64,000 bases of DNA from Pseudoruegeria aquimaris (lineage in GTDB: Bacteria > Pseudomonadota > Alphaproteobacteria > Rhodobacterales > Rhodobacteraceae), in NCBI RefSeq assembly GCF_900172235.1, contig NZ_FWFQ01000003.1, forward strand, positions 1-64,000, in the 5' to 3' direction. A program made the translations under genes and the position numbers. The notes beneath the pieces are model-generated. The model did not search any database. It was given only the letters and a program-made list of their open reading frames with translations, and was not told the DNA's origin. Of the stretch, positions 44,387 through 53,711 are shown piece after piece (the first letter of the stretch is position 1; each line of letters starts with the position of its first letter).

Positions 44387-45026
44387 CATCATTTCCGATC
44401 CGATCTGCCCCTGGTGCTACATCGGCAAGACCCGGCTGGACGAAGCGCTCGCCGAAGCGCCCGAGCATCCGTTCACCATCGAATGGCACCCCTTCCAGCT
44501 GAATCCCGACATGCCGAAGGAAGGCATGGACCGGCGCACCTACCTCGAAACGAAATTCGGTGGCAAGGAAGCCGCGGTACGCGTCTACGCCCAGATCGCG
44601 CAGGCCGCCGAAGAGGCCGGCCTCAACATCGATTTCGGCGCCATCAAGCGCACCCCCAACACGATCGACGCCCACCGCCTGATCCATTGGGCGGGGCTGG
44701 AGGGGCGCCAGACCGCCGCCGTCAGCGCGCTCTTCCGCGCCTATTTCGAGGAAGGCAAGGACATCGGCGACGCCCAGATTCTGGCCGACATCGCCGAGTC
44801 GATCGAGATGGACCGTGACGTCACCCTGCGGCTGCTTGCCGGCGATGCGGATGTCGAGATGGTCCGCGAGCGCGATGCCCACAGCCGCAAGATGGGGGTC
44901 ACCGGCGTGCCCACCTTCATCGTCGGCCAGCGCCACGTGGTTCCGGGGGCGCAACCGGCGGAACTCTGGCGGCGTGTGATCCAGGACATCCGCGAGCAAT
45001 TGGCCCCGGAAGCGGATAAAGAATGA
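44373..45026 (+). CDS. DsbA family oxidoreductase (FrnE/2-hydroxychromene-2-carboxylate isomerase-like)
   Basis: This 217-residue thioredoxin-fold protein has the redox pair CPWC at 12-15 in SDPICPWCYIGKTRL. It also carries WHPFQLNPDMPKEGMDR and the cis-Pro region GVTGVPTFIVGQRH, which are typical of FrnE-like proteins. No signal peptide is visible, so it is cytoplasmic. The ATG at 44373 lies inside the end of the CoA ligase gene. It overlaps the downstream MFS gene by 4 bases. Confidence 0.88.
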   Translation: MVKLDIISDPICPWCYIGKTRLDEALAEAPEHPFTIEWHPFQLNPDMPKEGMDRRTYLETKFGGKEAAVRVYAQIAQAAEEAGLNIDFGAIKRTPNTIDAHRLIHWAGLEGRQTAAVSALFRAYFEEGKDIGDAQILADIAESIEMDRDVTLRLLAGDADVEMVRERDAHSRKMGVTGVPTFIVGQRHVVPGAQPAELWRRVIQDIREQLAPEADKE

Positions 45027-46228
45027 CCGGCAAGCCGCTGAAAGAAGGCGAATTCATCGCACTCTGCGCCATGCTGATGGCGATGATCGCCTTCGCGATC
45101 GACGCGATGCTGCCGGCCATGACCCGCATCGCCGCGGACCTCACGCCGGAGGATCCGGGCCGCATCTCGCTGCTGATCGCGATCTTCATGCTCGGCATGG
45201 GTGTTGGCACGCTTTTCGCCGGTCCGATGTCCGACAGCCTCGGCCGCCGCCCCGTCATCCTGGGCGGCACCGCGCTCTACTGCGCCATGGCGATCCTCTG
45301 CGCGCGCGCGCAATCGCTCGACGTGATGCTGCTGGCGCGGTTCATGATGGGCCTCGGCGTCGCCGGTCCGCGCATCGCGACGCAGGCGATGATCCGCGAT
45401 CTCTACGCCGGAGAGAAAATGGCCAAGATCGTCTCCTTCATGATGATGATTTTCGTGCTGGTGCCCGCCGCCGCCCCGGCCGTGGGGCTGGCGATCATGG
45501 CGGCCTTCTCGTGGCGCGCGATCTTCGTGGCCTTTGTCCTCTTCGCCGTCTTCGCCGGCGGCTGGTATGCGCTGCGCCAGCCCGAAACCCTCGCCCCCGA
45601 GCACCGCCGCCCCTTCACCTTCGGCAGTTTCGCCGAGGCCACGCGCGAGATGATGCGCCTGCGCATGGTCGTCGTGTCCATCGCGGTGCAGACGCTCACC
45701 CTCGGGATGCTGCTGGGCATGATCTCCTCGATCCAGCCGCTCTTCGCCATCACCTACGGGCGGGAAACCGAGTTCGCCTTCTGGTTCGCCTGCATCGCGC
45801 TCGTCGCGGGCACGGCCAACGTGCTCAACGCCCGCCTCGTGGAGCGCTTAGGGATGCGGCCGCTGGCGACGATGGGCTACACGGTGCAGATCGGCTTCGC
45901 CGCCGCGGCGCTGGCGCTTTCGCTCGCGGGGCTGCTGAATTTCTGGCTGTTTCTCTTCTGGATCCTGACGGTCTTCTACATGGTCGGCTTCACGCTGGGC
46001 AATCTGAACGCGCTGGCGATGGAGCCGCTGGGCCACATCGCCGGGATCGCCGCCTCGGTGATGGGCGCCGTCTCGACCGTCGGCGGCGCGGTGCTGGCCG
46101 GGGCCGTGGGGCTGATGTTCGACGGCACCGCCACCCCGCTCACCGCCACCGTTCTGATCTGCGCCTTGATCTCGACGGTGCTGATGCGCAGCATAGCCGG
46201 GGAAGCCCGGATCAAGCGCGTTGCCTAG
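45023..46228 (+). CDS. MFS transporter, Bcr/CflA-type drug efflux
   Basis: The 401-residue protein has twelve predicted transmembrane segments. The MFS motif A GPMSDSLGRRPVILGG follows helix 2, and the AIDAMLPAMTRIAADL segment in helix 1 is typical of the Bcr/CflA branch. It probably exports drugs or small metabolites. It is translationally coupled to the DsbA-family gene (ATGA) and 9 bases upstream of the potassium channel gene. Confidence 0.88.
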   Translation: MTGKPLKEGEFIALCAMLMAMIAFAIDAMLPAMTRIAADLTPEDPGRISLLIAIFMLGMGVGTLFAGPMSDSLGRRPVILGGTALYCAMAILCARAQSLDVMLLARFMMGLGVAGPRIATQAMIRDLYAGEKMAKIVSFMMMIFVLVPAAAPAVGLAIMAAFSWRAIFVAFVLFAVFAGGWYALRQPETLAPEHRRPFTFGSFAEATREMMRLRMVVVSIAVQTLTLGMLLGMISSIQPLFAITYGRETEFAFWFACIALVAGTANVLNARLVERLGMRPLATMGYTVQIGFAAAALALSLAGLLNFWLFLFWILTVFYMVGFTLGNLNALAMEPLGHIAGIAASVMGAVSTVGGAVLAGAVGLMFDGTATPLTATVLICALISTVLMRSIAGEARIKRVA

Positions 46229-46237
46229 AGAAAGCCC

Positions 46238-46603
46238 ATGTCTCTTTTCGCCAAGACATTCTTCACCGCGCTTCTGGCGATGATCTGCGCCAGCACCGTA
46301 TTCTTCCGGTTCGTGGAAGGCTGGAGCTGGCTGGATGCCTACTTCTTCACCATCGTCACGATGTCCACCGTGGGCTACGGCGATCTCGTGCCGCAGACGC
46401 CGCAGGGCAGGATCGCCACGACTTTCCTGATCATCTTCGGCATCGGCGCCTTCGCCCTCGGGGTGCAGAACCTGACGCGGCGCGTGAACCACCGGCTCAA
46501 CATCCCGTCACCGGAGGAACGGCTGGCTCAGAAGCTTTCCAAGGTCGGCGAGGAGGTGGAAGAGACGCTGGAGCGCGCGCGCCGCAGATCCGATGGCAGC
46601 TGA
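46238..46603 (+). CDS. small two-helix potassium channel protein
   Basis: The 121-residue protein has two transmembrane helices (about 4-24 and 61-80) flanking a pore loop with the selectivity filter TVGYGD in IVTMSTVGYGDLVPQTPQG. This is the minimal KcsA-type channel fold; four subunits would form a pore. A charged coiled-coil tail follows (EERLAQKLSKVGEEVEETLE). The last 76 bases overlap the 3' end of the convergent AraC-type gene. Confidence 0.87.
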   Translation: MSLFAKTFFTALLAMICASTVFFRFVEGWSWLDAYFFTIVTMSTVGYGDLVPQTPQGRIATTFLIIFGIGAFALGVQNLTRRVNHRLNIPSPEERLAQKLSKVGEEVEETLERARRRSDGS

Positions 46604-47292
46604 CCTTCGGCCCGGCGGAACGCGCGGGTGAAGGCATCGGTGGAGCCGTATCCGAAGCGGCGCGCCACCACGGCCACCCGCTCCCCCGCTTCCAGCGCCT
46701 CGCGCGCGCGGCTCAGGCGCCAGCGCCGCAGGTAGCCCATCGGGCCCTCGCCCATCACCTTCTGGAAGCGGTCCATGTAGCCCGAGCGCGACATCCCCGC
46801 CAGCGCGGCGAGATCCTCGGCCGACCAGGCCTTGTCGGGGCTGCCGTGCATGGCCACAAGCGTGCGCGCCAGGCGCGGGTCCGCCAGCCCGGCCATCAGC
46901 CCGAACTCCGCCAGCCCCTGCTGCAACGCGTTGCGCAGGAAATGCACCAGCAGGACTTCCACGTAGCCCGCAAGCAGCAGCGGCGCCCCGCAGCGCGGCG
47001 CCGAAAGCTCCTGCTCCAGGAGCAGAATCATCGGGTGCAGGCTGCTGTCGGGGCCGACGCGCATGGAGAAGCCGCCGTTGGCCCCCCGGAAGAGATCCGA
47101 CTTGAAGCCCCAGGACAGCGTGGCGCAGGCCACCGGCGCCCCGAGGCCCGCCGAGGGCTCCGGGCTGACCAGCAGGAAATCCTTCCCATCCTGCTGACGA
47201 TGAATGAAGAAATTGTGCTCCAGCGCCACGGTGGCGGCAACGTCGGATACCTTGAGCCCAGTCAGAAACGTGGTCAGGCGATCAAGTCTCAT
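46528..47292 (-). CDS. AraC family transcriptional regulator
   Basis: The regulator has 254 residues when started at 47292 (GAGGG upstream); in-frame starts at 47322 and 47337 would add up to 15. The N-terminal cupin-like AraC sensing domain is followed by two helix-turn-helix motifs (WSAEDLAALAGMSRSGYMDR and VAVVARRFGYGSTDAFTRAF) and the PMGYLRRWRLSRAREAL linker. Its target is unknown. A perfect 12-base palindrome (47352-47363) lies 60 bases upstream and could be its operator. Its 3' end overlaps the potassium channel gene. Confidence 0.87.
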   Translation of the reverse strand: MRLDRLTTFLTGLKVSDVAATVALEHNFFIHRQQDGKDFLLVSPEPSAGLGAPVACATLSWGFKSDLFRGANGGFSMRVGPDSSLHPMILLLEQELSAPRCGAPLLLAGYVEVLLVHFLRNALQQGLAEFGLMAGLADPRLARTLVAMHGSPDKAWSAEDLAALAGMSRSGYMDRFQKVMGEGPMGYLRRWRLSRAREALEAGERVAVVARRFGYGSTDAFTRAFRRAEGQLPSDLRRARSSVSSTSSPTLESF

Positions 47293-47793
47293 GCTGGACC
47301 CTCTGTCGGATATTTTGGACATCCCTAGATTGCACATCCGCTAACTTGCCTGTCAACGTTGACGGGGACATCGGAACGCCGGGGGGGCTTCCGCCAGGAA
47401 ATCAAGGGATGACGGCCTTGCGCCGGAAAGAGATCCTGCTCGGAATTACCCCATGACCCAGGCGGTTCACGCGGCACGGCCCTTCAAGCGGGGCGGGCCG
47501 GCTCCCCACGCGGCAAGTTGAAACGACGAGGGGACATACAGGCACATCTTTCACCGGGGAAACGGCCGTTCAAACCCAGCGGAACAGCTGGGGAGACAGG
47601 GCCGGCGTGACAGCACTCACTCTGTAAAACCACACGCATATCAGCGCCTTGCCGCCGGAGTTGCCCGGCGCCTGCGCTCATCTCCCCCGGTTCAGGCGCG
47701 GAAACGAGGCTCACGGAGTTTCACACGGTTCCCGCCACTGCCCGTTCATGTAGGGGGATGCATGAACGGGCGCCAATCGGGAACGGGCCGGCG
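47293..47793. other. 500-base region between the AraC gene and mfd
   Basis: No convincing gene is present. It holds the palindrome GTCAACGTTGAC (47352-47363) and, near mfd, a perfect 11-bp hairpin (47740-47750 with 47761-47771). A further GC-rich hairpin followed by TTTCTTTT on the plus strand overlaps the last codons of mfd (about 47782-47816). Confidence 0.5.
47740..47771. repeat. perfect 11-bp inverted repeat downstream of mfd
   Basis: GCCCGTTCATG and CATGAACGGGC enclose a 10-base loop (TAGGGGGATG on the plus strand). It is 23 bases past the mfd stop codon. There is no T-tract on the mfd strand, so it is not a classical terminator for mfd. Confidence 0.6.
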
Positions 47794-50700
47794 TCAGGCG
47801 CTGGCCCGTTTCTTTTCGGCGGCCACTTTCTCGGCCAGGTCGCGGGCGATGGCGAAGGCGCCCTTGATCCTGTCGGCCTCCGTCTTCCAATCGCGCCGCA
47901 CCACGATCTTGTTGTCCTTCACCTTGGCCAGCCCGCGCTGATCGGTGATGAATTCCACGAGCCCCTGCGGCGAGGCGAACTTGTCGTTGTGGAACTGGAT
48001 CGTGGCGCCTTTCGGCCCGGCGTCCAGCTTGGAAATCCCGGCGCGTTTGCACATGGCCTTGATGCGAACGACGAGCAGCAAGGTATTGACCTCCTTGGGC
48101 AATTTACCGAATCGGTCGATCAGTTCGGCGGCGAAGCCCTCCAGTTCCACCTTGGTGGTGAGGCCCGACAGCCGGCGGTAGAGGCCGAGGCGCACATCGA
48201 GATCGGGCACGTAGCTTTCCGGGATCAGCACCGGCACGCCGAGGTTGATCTGCGGCGCCCATTGATCGTCGGCCTCGGTGAGCCCTTCCATCTCGCCGGA
48301 GCGGATCTTGGCCACCGCCTCTTCGAGCATGGATTGATACAGCTCGTAGCCCACGTCGCGCATCTGGCCCGACTGCTCCTCGCCCAGCAGGTTGCCCGCG
48401 CCGCGAATGTCCAGATCCTGGCTCGCCAGCGTGAAACCGGCGCCCAGGCTGTCGAGGCTGCCGAGCACCCGCAAACGCTTTTCCGCGTTCGGAGTCAAGG
48501 GCTTGCGCGGCTTTGTCGTGAGATAGGCATAGGCGCGCGTCTTGGAGCGGCCCACCCGGCCCCGGATCTGGTAGAGTTGCGCGAGCCCGAACATGTCGGC
48601 GCGGTGCACGATCATCGTGTTGGCCGTCGGGATGTCGAGCCCGCTCTCCACGATGGTGGTGGCGAGAAGCACGTCGTATTTGCCATCGTAGAAGGCGTTC
48701 ATCCGCTCGTCCAGTTCACCGGCGGCCATCTGCCCGTGGGCGGTGATGAAGCTGACCTCCGGCACCTGATCGCGCAGGAACTCTTCGATTTCAGGCAGAT
48801 CCTTGATGCGCGGCACCACGAAGAAGCTCTGCCCGCCCCGGTAATGCTCGCGCAGCAGCGCCTCGCGCAGGGTCACGGCATCGAATTCGCTCACGTAGGT
48901 GCGGATGGCGAGGCGATCCACCGGCGGGGTGCCGATGATCGAAAGGTCGCGCACCCCGGAGAGCGACATCTGAAGCGTGCGCGGGATGGGCGTGGCGGTG
49001 AGCGTGAGCACATGCACGTCCGACCGCATGGCCTTCAGACGCTCCTTGTGGGCCACCCCGAAATGCTGCTCCTCGTCGATCACCAGCATGCCGAGGTTCT
49101 TGAAACGGATCGTCTTGGCCAGCAGCGCATGGGTGCCGATCACGATATCCACGGTGCCGCGGGCCAGCCCCTCGCGGGTATCCGCCGCCTCCTTCGCCGT
49201 AACGAAGCGCGACAACTGCCTGACTTCCAACGGAAAACCCCGGAAGCGCTCGGCAAAGCTCTTGTAGTGCTGGCGAGCCAGAAGCGTGGTCGGCGCGATC
49301 ACGGCGACCTGCACCCCGGACATGGCGGCGATAAAGGCCGCGCGCATGGCCACTTCCGTCTTGCCGAAGCCCACGTCGCCGCAGACGAGCCTGTCCATCG
49401 GGCGCCCGCGCGCCAGGTCGTCCAGCACGTCTCCGATGGCGGCGAGCTGGTCGTCCGTCTCCTGGTAGGGGAAGCGCGCGCAGAAGGCATCCCACATGCC
49501 CTCTGGCGGCTCCATGATCTGGGCGTGGCGCAATTCGCGCTCCGCCGCGATCCGGATCAGCCGGTCCGCCATCTCGCGGATGCGCTCTTTCAGCTTGGCC
49601 TTCTTGGCCTGCCACGCGCCCCCGCCGAGCTTGTCCAGCAGGCCTTCCTCGTGTCCGTAGCGGCTGAGAAGCTCAATGTTTTCAACGGGCAGGAACAGCC
49701 GATCCCCGCCGGCGTATTCCAGCGCGAGGCATTCATGGGCCGCGCCCGCCGCGGTGACGACCTCCAGCCCCCTGTATCGCCCGATGCCGTGATCCACATG
49801 CACGATCAGATCACCGGGTGTCAGGCTCTGGGTTTCCGTCAGGAAGTTCTCGGCCCGCCGCTTGCGCTTGGGCGCGCGGATCAGGCGATCGCCCAGCACG
49901 TCCTGTTCGCTGATGACGCAGAGCCCCTCGGCCTCGAACCCATGTTCCAGCGCCCAGACGGCGAGGAAGATGCCGCCCTTGCCATCGGGCACGTCGTTGA
50001 AATCCACGATCGGGCGGGTATCGGCGAGGCCTTCGTCCTGCATCAGCCCCTGAAGCCGCTCCCGCGCACCTTCCGAGTAACTGGCCACGATCACCTGCGC
50101 CGCCTTGCGCTTTTCTTCAATATGCGCGGCCAAAGCCCCGAAAAGGCTCACGTTTTCCAGCTGGCGCTCCGGCGAGAAATTGCGCCCGATCCGCCCGCCC
50201 ATGTCCAGCACGCCGGCGCCCGTGCTCTGGGGCAGCTGCACCAGCTGCAGCACCCGGCGCCCCTGCGTGGCGGCCTGCCAGGCGTCGTCGTCGAGATAGA
50301 GCTGCTCGGGCGGGCACGGCTTGTAGACCGTATCCATCCGGTTCTTCTGCCGCATCGCGATCTGGCGGCTTTCGTATTGGTCGGCGATGCCTTCCCAGCG
50401 GCTCAGGCGCGCCGCGGCAAGCTGCTCGTCCAGCAGGACGCTGGCGCCGGGCAGGTAGTCGAACAGGGTTTCGAGCCGCTCGTGGAAGAAGGGCAGCCAA
50501 TGTTCCGCCCCCTGGTGCTTGCGGCCCGCGCTCACCGCCTCGTAGAGCGGATCGTCGGTGCCGGCGGCGCCGAAGGTGATGCGGTAGTTCTGCCGGAAGC
50601 GGGTGATCGCCGCCTCATCGAGGATCACCTCCGAGACCGGCGCCAGCTCCACGCGCGACAGTTTTTCGGTCGTCTTCTGGGTAGCCGGATCGAAGCGGCG

Positions 50701-51255
50701 CGCGCCGTCCAGCACGTCGCCGAAGAAATCGAGCCGCACCGGCCCGCTTTCGCCCGGCGGGAAGATGTCGATGATGCCGCCGCGCACGGCGTAGTCGCCC
50801 GGCTCCATCACCGTGGGCGTCTGGGTGAAGCCCATCCGCACGAGGAAGCCGCGCAGGTCCGCCTCGTTGATGCGCTGGCCCACCTCCGCCACGAAGGCCG
50901 CATTCGCAAGCACGCTGCGCGCCGGCAGGCGCTGGGTGGCGGCGTTGAGCGTCGTCAGCAGCACGAAGCGCGCCGGCGCCCCATGCACCAGCGCGGCCAG
51001 AGTGGCCATGCGCGCCGCGGAGACGTCGGCGTTGGGCGACACCCTGTCATAGGGCAGGCAATCCCAGGCCGGGAACACCAGCACCGGCATGTCGGGGGCG
51101 AAGAAGCGCAGCGCATCGCGCATCGCGTTCAGGCGCCGGTCGTCGCGGGCCACGTGGACGACGGGCGCGCCGGAGCTTTCCAGCTCCCGCAGGAGCAGGC
51201 GAGCGTCGTAGCCTTCCGGCGCGCCGCTCAAGGTCAGATGCTGGGTATTCGTCAT
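47794..51255 (-). CDS. mfd: transcription-repair coupling factor Mfd
   Basis: The 1153-residue ATP-dependent translocase removes RNA polymerase stalled at lesions and recruits UvrA. An N-terminal UvrB-like region (YDARLLLRELESSGAPVVHV and VFPAWDCLPYDRVSPN) is followed by the RNA polymerase-interaction domain (PGDLIVHVDHGIGRYRGLE). Helicase motifs come next: Walker A CGDVGFGKTEVAMRAAF, DEEQHFGV, TATPIPRTLQMSL and QIRGRVGRS. A C-terminal TRCF domain completes the protein. The ATG at 51255 (MTNTQHL) is used rather than 51273. Confidence 0.97.
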   Translation of the reverse strand: MTNTQHLTLSGAPEGYDARLLLRELESSGAPVVHVARDDRRLNAMRDALRFFAPDMPVLVFPAWDCLPYDRVSPNADVSAARMATLAALVHGAPARFVLLTTLNAATQRLPARSVLANAAFVAEVGQRINEADLRGFLVRMGFTQTPTVMEPGDYAVRGGIIDIFPPGESGPVRLDFFGDVLDGARRFDPATQKTTEKLSRVELAPVSEVILDEAAITRFRQNYRITFGAAGTDDPLYEAVSAGRKHQGAEHWLPFFHERLETLFDYLPGASVLLDEQLAAARLSRWEGIADQYESRQIAMRQKNRMDTVYKPCPPEQLYLDDDAWQAATQGRRVLQLVQLPQSTGAGVLDMGGRIGRNFSPERQLENVSLFGALAAHIEEKRKAAQVIVASYSEGARERLQGLMQDEGLADTRPIVDFNDVPDGKGGIFLAVWALEHGFEAEGLCVISEQDVLGDRLIRAPKRKRRAENFLTETQSLTPGDLIVHVDHGIGRYRGLEVVTAAGAAHECLALEYAGGDRLFLPVENIELLSRYGHEEGLLDKLGGGAWQAKKAKLKERIREMADRLIRIAAERELRHAQIMEPPEGMWDAFCARFPYQETDDQLAAIGDVLDDLARGRPMDRLVCGDVGFGKTEVAMRAAFIAAMSGVQVAVIAPTTLLARQHYKSFAERFRGFPLEVRQLSRFVTAKEAADTREGLARGTVDIVIGTHALLAKTIRFKNLGMLVIDEEQHFGVAHKERLKAMRSDVHVLTLTATPIPRTLQMSLSGVRDLSIIGTPPVDRLAIRTYVSEFDAVTLREALLREHYRGGQSFFVVPRIKDLPEIEEFLRDQVPEVSFITAHGQMAAGELDERMNAFYDGKYDVLLATTIVESGLDIPTANTMIVHRADMFGLAQLYQIRGRVGRSKTRAYAYLTTKPRKPLTPNAEKRLRVLGSLDSLGAGFTLASQDLDIRGAGNLLGEEQSGQMRDVGYELYQSMLEEAVAKIRSGEMEGLTEADDQWAPQINLGVPVLIPESYVPDLDVRLGLYRRLSGLTTKVELEGFAAELIDRFGKLPKEVNTLLLVVRIKAMCKRAGISKLDAGPKGATIQFHNDKFASPQGLVEFITDQRGLAKVKDNKIVVRRDWKTEADRIKGAFAIARDLAEKVAAEKKRASA

Positions 51256-51286
51256 GGCCGCCGAGGTAACCATGGCGCGGGGAAAG

Positions 51287-51808
51287 TCAACCGGGAAGAC
51301 CGATCATCAGGTTCTGGTACATGCCCCAGATCGAGGTGATGAAGATCGAGATCATGCCGATGATCTGGGTGTAGAGCCGGTGCCGCCGCAGCCGCCTGCG
51401 CAGGGCCTCGCCCTCCAGCTCGCCCGCCATGATCGCATCCGCGGTGAACACCGAAAGCAGCGCCACGCCGCTCATCGGGAAAGCCAGCAGGAACACCGCC
51501 TGGCTGAACTCCACGCCGTAGAAGAAGCCGGTGATCGCCAGCGTGGTGAGCAGGAAGAAGGTGAATCCTAGCACCCAGAGCCCGGCGCTGTGCACGATGT
51601 AGTGGATCCGCCGCACGTTGACGCCCACGATCAGGCTCAGGTCCGCCTCGGCCTGCGCATCCTTCTCCGCGCGCGTCACCAGGTCGTAGGGCACGCCGAT
51701 CACGAAGTGGCTGGCGCTGGACCACATGACCCCGAGCGCGATCCAGTACCACAGGTTCGAAAAGGAGCGCATGTCGATCATCTCGAAGACGAGAGAGTAC
51801 CAGTCCAC
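51287..51808 (-). CDS. conserved inner-membrane protein of unknown function
   Basis: This 173-residue protein has about four hydrophobic segments (roughly 18-38, 72-92, 100-122 and 146-166) separated by a charged loop and an arginine-rich stretch (EGEALRRRLRRHRLYTQ). It starts at a GTG (51808) with AAGGAA upstream. I do not recognise a characterised family; it looks like a conserved Rhodobacteraceae protein. It is upstream of mfd by 31 bases and divergent from hemB. Confidence 0.65.
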   Translation of the reverse strand: MDWYSLVFEMIDMRSFSNLWYWIALGVMWSSASHFVIGVPYDLVTRAEKDAQAEADLSLIVGVNVRRIHYIVHSAGLWVLGFTFFLLTTLAITGFFYGVEFSQAVFLLAFPMSGVALLSVFTADAIMAGELEGEALRRRLRRHRLYTQIIGMISIFITSIWGMYQNLMIGLPG

Positions 51809-51953
51809 GAAGCCCGTTCCTTTTTTTGGTAATTTTGCTTCAAACCGAATGCGGCTGGCTTTGCAATAGCGCGCGGCTGCGGCTTTTCCTACCCTTGAGA
51901 GCGGAATAAATCCGTGTCACGCAAAAAGGAAACACCTCGAAGGAAGCCACATC

Positions 51954-52955
51954 ATGCGCCCGACCCTTGCCCCCTTCCCGGCCACCCGCCTGCGCCGCAC
52001 CCGCGCCAGCGCACCCCTGCGGGACCTGGTGCAGGAAAACACCCTCTCGGTGAAGGATCTGATCTGGCCGGTCTTCGTGGTGGAAGGCCAGGCCACGCGC
52101 CAGCCGGTGGCCTCGCTGCCGGGAGTCGAACGCCTGTCGATCGATCTGCTGGTGGATGCCGCCGCCGAGGCCGCCGCGCTCGGCATCCCGGCGATCTGCC
52201 TCTTTCCCTACACAGATCCGGCGCTGAAGACGCAGGCCTGCGAAGAGGCCTGGAACCCCGACAACCTCTCCAACCGCGCGATCCGCGCGATCAAGGCCTC
52301 CGTGCCCGACATCGCGGTGATGACGGACATCGCGCTCGATCCCTACAACATCAACGGCCATGACGGCATCGTCGAAGACGGCGTGATCCTGAACGACGAA
52401 ACCGTCGAGGCGCTGGTGAAGATGGCGCTCGCCCAGGCCGAGGCCGGCGCCGACATCCTCGGCCCCTCCGACATGATGGACGGCCGCATCGGCGCCATGC
52501 GCGGCGCGCTGGAGGCCGCCGGCCACAAGGATGTCGCCATCCTCTCCTATGCCGCCAAATACGCCTCCTGCTTCTACGGCCCCTTCCGCGATGCCGTGGG
52601 CGCATCGGGCGCCCTGAAGGGCGACAAGAAGACCTACCAGATGAACCCGGCCAACAGCGATGAAGCCCTGCGCCTCGTGGAGCGCGATCTCTCCGAGGGC
52701 GCCGACATGGTCATGGTCAAGCCCGGCCTGCCCTATCTCGACGTCTGCCGCCGCGTGAAACAGGCCTTCGGCGCTCCCACCTTCGCCTACCAGGTCTCCG
52801 GGGAATACGCGATGATCGAAGCCGCAGCGGCCCGGGGCTGGATCGACGGCGAAGCGGCGATGATGGAGAGCCTGCTGGCCTTCAAACGCGCCGGCTGCGA
52901 CGGCGTGCTCACCTATTTCGCCCCGCGCGTCGCCCGCCGCCTGCGCGCCGGCTGA
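51954..52955 (+). CDS. hemB: delta-aminolevulinic acid dehydratase (porphobilinogen synthase)
   Basis: The 333-residue enzyme condenses two 5-aminolevulinate molecules to porphobilinogen in tetrapyrrole synthesis. Schiff-base lysines lie in YAAKYASCFYGPFRDAV and VMVKPGLPYLDV. The region that holds three zinc-binding cysteines in many homologues reads CLFPYTDPALKTQACEEAWN here, without the CxCx-Cys cluster. This fits the zinc-independent, Mg/K-type enzyme known from Rhodobacter. It is a single gene. Confidence 0.96.
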   Translation: MRPTLAPFPATRLRRTRASAPLRDLVQENTLSVKDLIWPVFVVEGQATRQPVASLPGVERLSIDLLVDAAAEAAALGIPAICLFPYTDPALKTQACEEAWNPDNLSNRAIRAIKASVPDIAVMTDIALDPYNINGHDGIVEDGVILNDETVEALVKMALAQAEAGADILGPSDMMDGRIGAMRGALEAAGHKDVAILSYAAKYASCFYGPFRDAVGASGALKGDKKTYQMNPANSDEALRLVERDLSEGADMVMVKPGLPYLDVCRRVKQAFGAPTFAYQVSGEYAMIEAAAARGWIDGEAAMMESLLAFKRAGCDGVLTYFAPRVARRLRAG

Positions 52956-53102
52956 GGCCCTGACCGGGCGGCAAGCTTCCGCAAATGGGCGCCACGGGCG
53001 CTTTGGGCCCGTGACACCCCTTGAAAACTCACCTATATTTCGCGCCAAGCCGGCTCGCAGAATCCGGCGCACGTCAGGCAACGAGAACAAAAGGGCAGAC
53101 CC

Positions 53103-53663
53103 ATGAACAGATTTTCCCGTCGCGGCTTCCTCGCCGGAGCCGGAGCCGCCGTGGCCATGACTTCGGCCTGCGGCAACGGTGTGGGCAGCACCGGCGCCAT
53201 GGCGCTGGACGCACGCGTCAACGCGACGATGAACTACCTCTTCTCCACCTACCCCGACACCCAGGATCTCGCCGCCAAGGCCTCCGGCATCCTGGTGATG
53301 CCGCTGATGACGGAAGCCGGGCTCTGGGTCGGCGGCGCCTACGGACAGGGCGCGCTTCAGATCGACGGCGTGACGGTGGACTACTACTCGGCCACGCAGG
53401 CCTCCGTGGGCTTCCAGGTCGGCGCGCAGCAATACGCCCACGCGCTCTTCTTCATGACCGACGACGCCCTGAGCGATTTCCGCCGCTCCCCGGGCTGGGC
53501 CGCCGGCGCGGACGTGCAATATGCCGCGATCGACCAGGGCGGCAACATGAAGATCGACACCACCACGACGCGCAAACCCGTCATCGCGCTCGTCTTCGGC
53601 CAGGCCGGTCTCATCGCGGGCGCCTCCATCAAGGGCACCAAATACACCCGCATCATCCCCTGA
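53103..53663 (+). CDS. SYLF/YSC84-type lipid-binding lipoprotein
   Basis: The 186-residue protein has an N-terminal twin-arginine-like leader (RFSRRGFLAGAGAAVAMTSAC) with a possible lipobox Cys22. It then carries a YSC84/SYLF domain: AAKASGILVMPLMTEAGLWV, the GGAYGQGALQ glycine loop and SVGFQVGAQQYAHALFFMTD. SYLF domains bind phosphoinositides or other lipids in eukaryotes; bacterial roles are unclear. It is monocistronic and followed by the third copy of the dispersed repeat. Confidence 0.82.
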   Translation: MNRFSRRGFLAGAGAAVAMTSACGNGVGSTGAMALDARVNATMNYLFSTYPDTQDLAAKASGILVMPLMTEAGLWVGGAYGQGALQIDGVTVDYYSATQASVGFQVGAQQYAHALFFMTDDALSDFRRSPGWAAGADVQYAAIDQGGNMKIDTTTTRKPVIALVFGQAGLIAGASIKGTKYTRIIP

Positions 53664-53711
53664 TCCCGCACCGAAGGCGCGCAGGCGATCCCGTGCGCCT
53701 TCCTCTCGCCC

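Noticed and set aside
47758-51339. 1193-codon open frame on the plus strand opposite mfd
   Set aside because: Antisense shadow of mfd, which has complete helicase motifs; the shadow has none.
52988-53025. Hairpin after hemB as a terminator
   Set aside because: The stem is GC-rich but is followed by ACACCCC rather than a T-tract.
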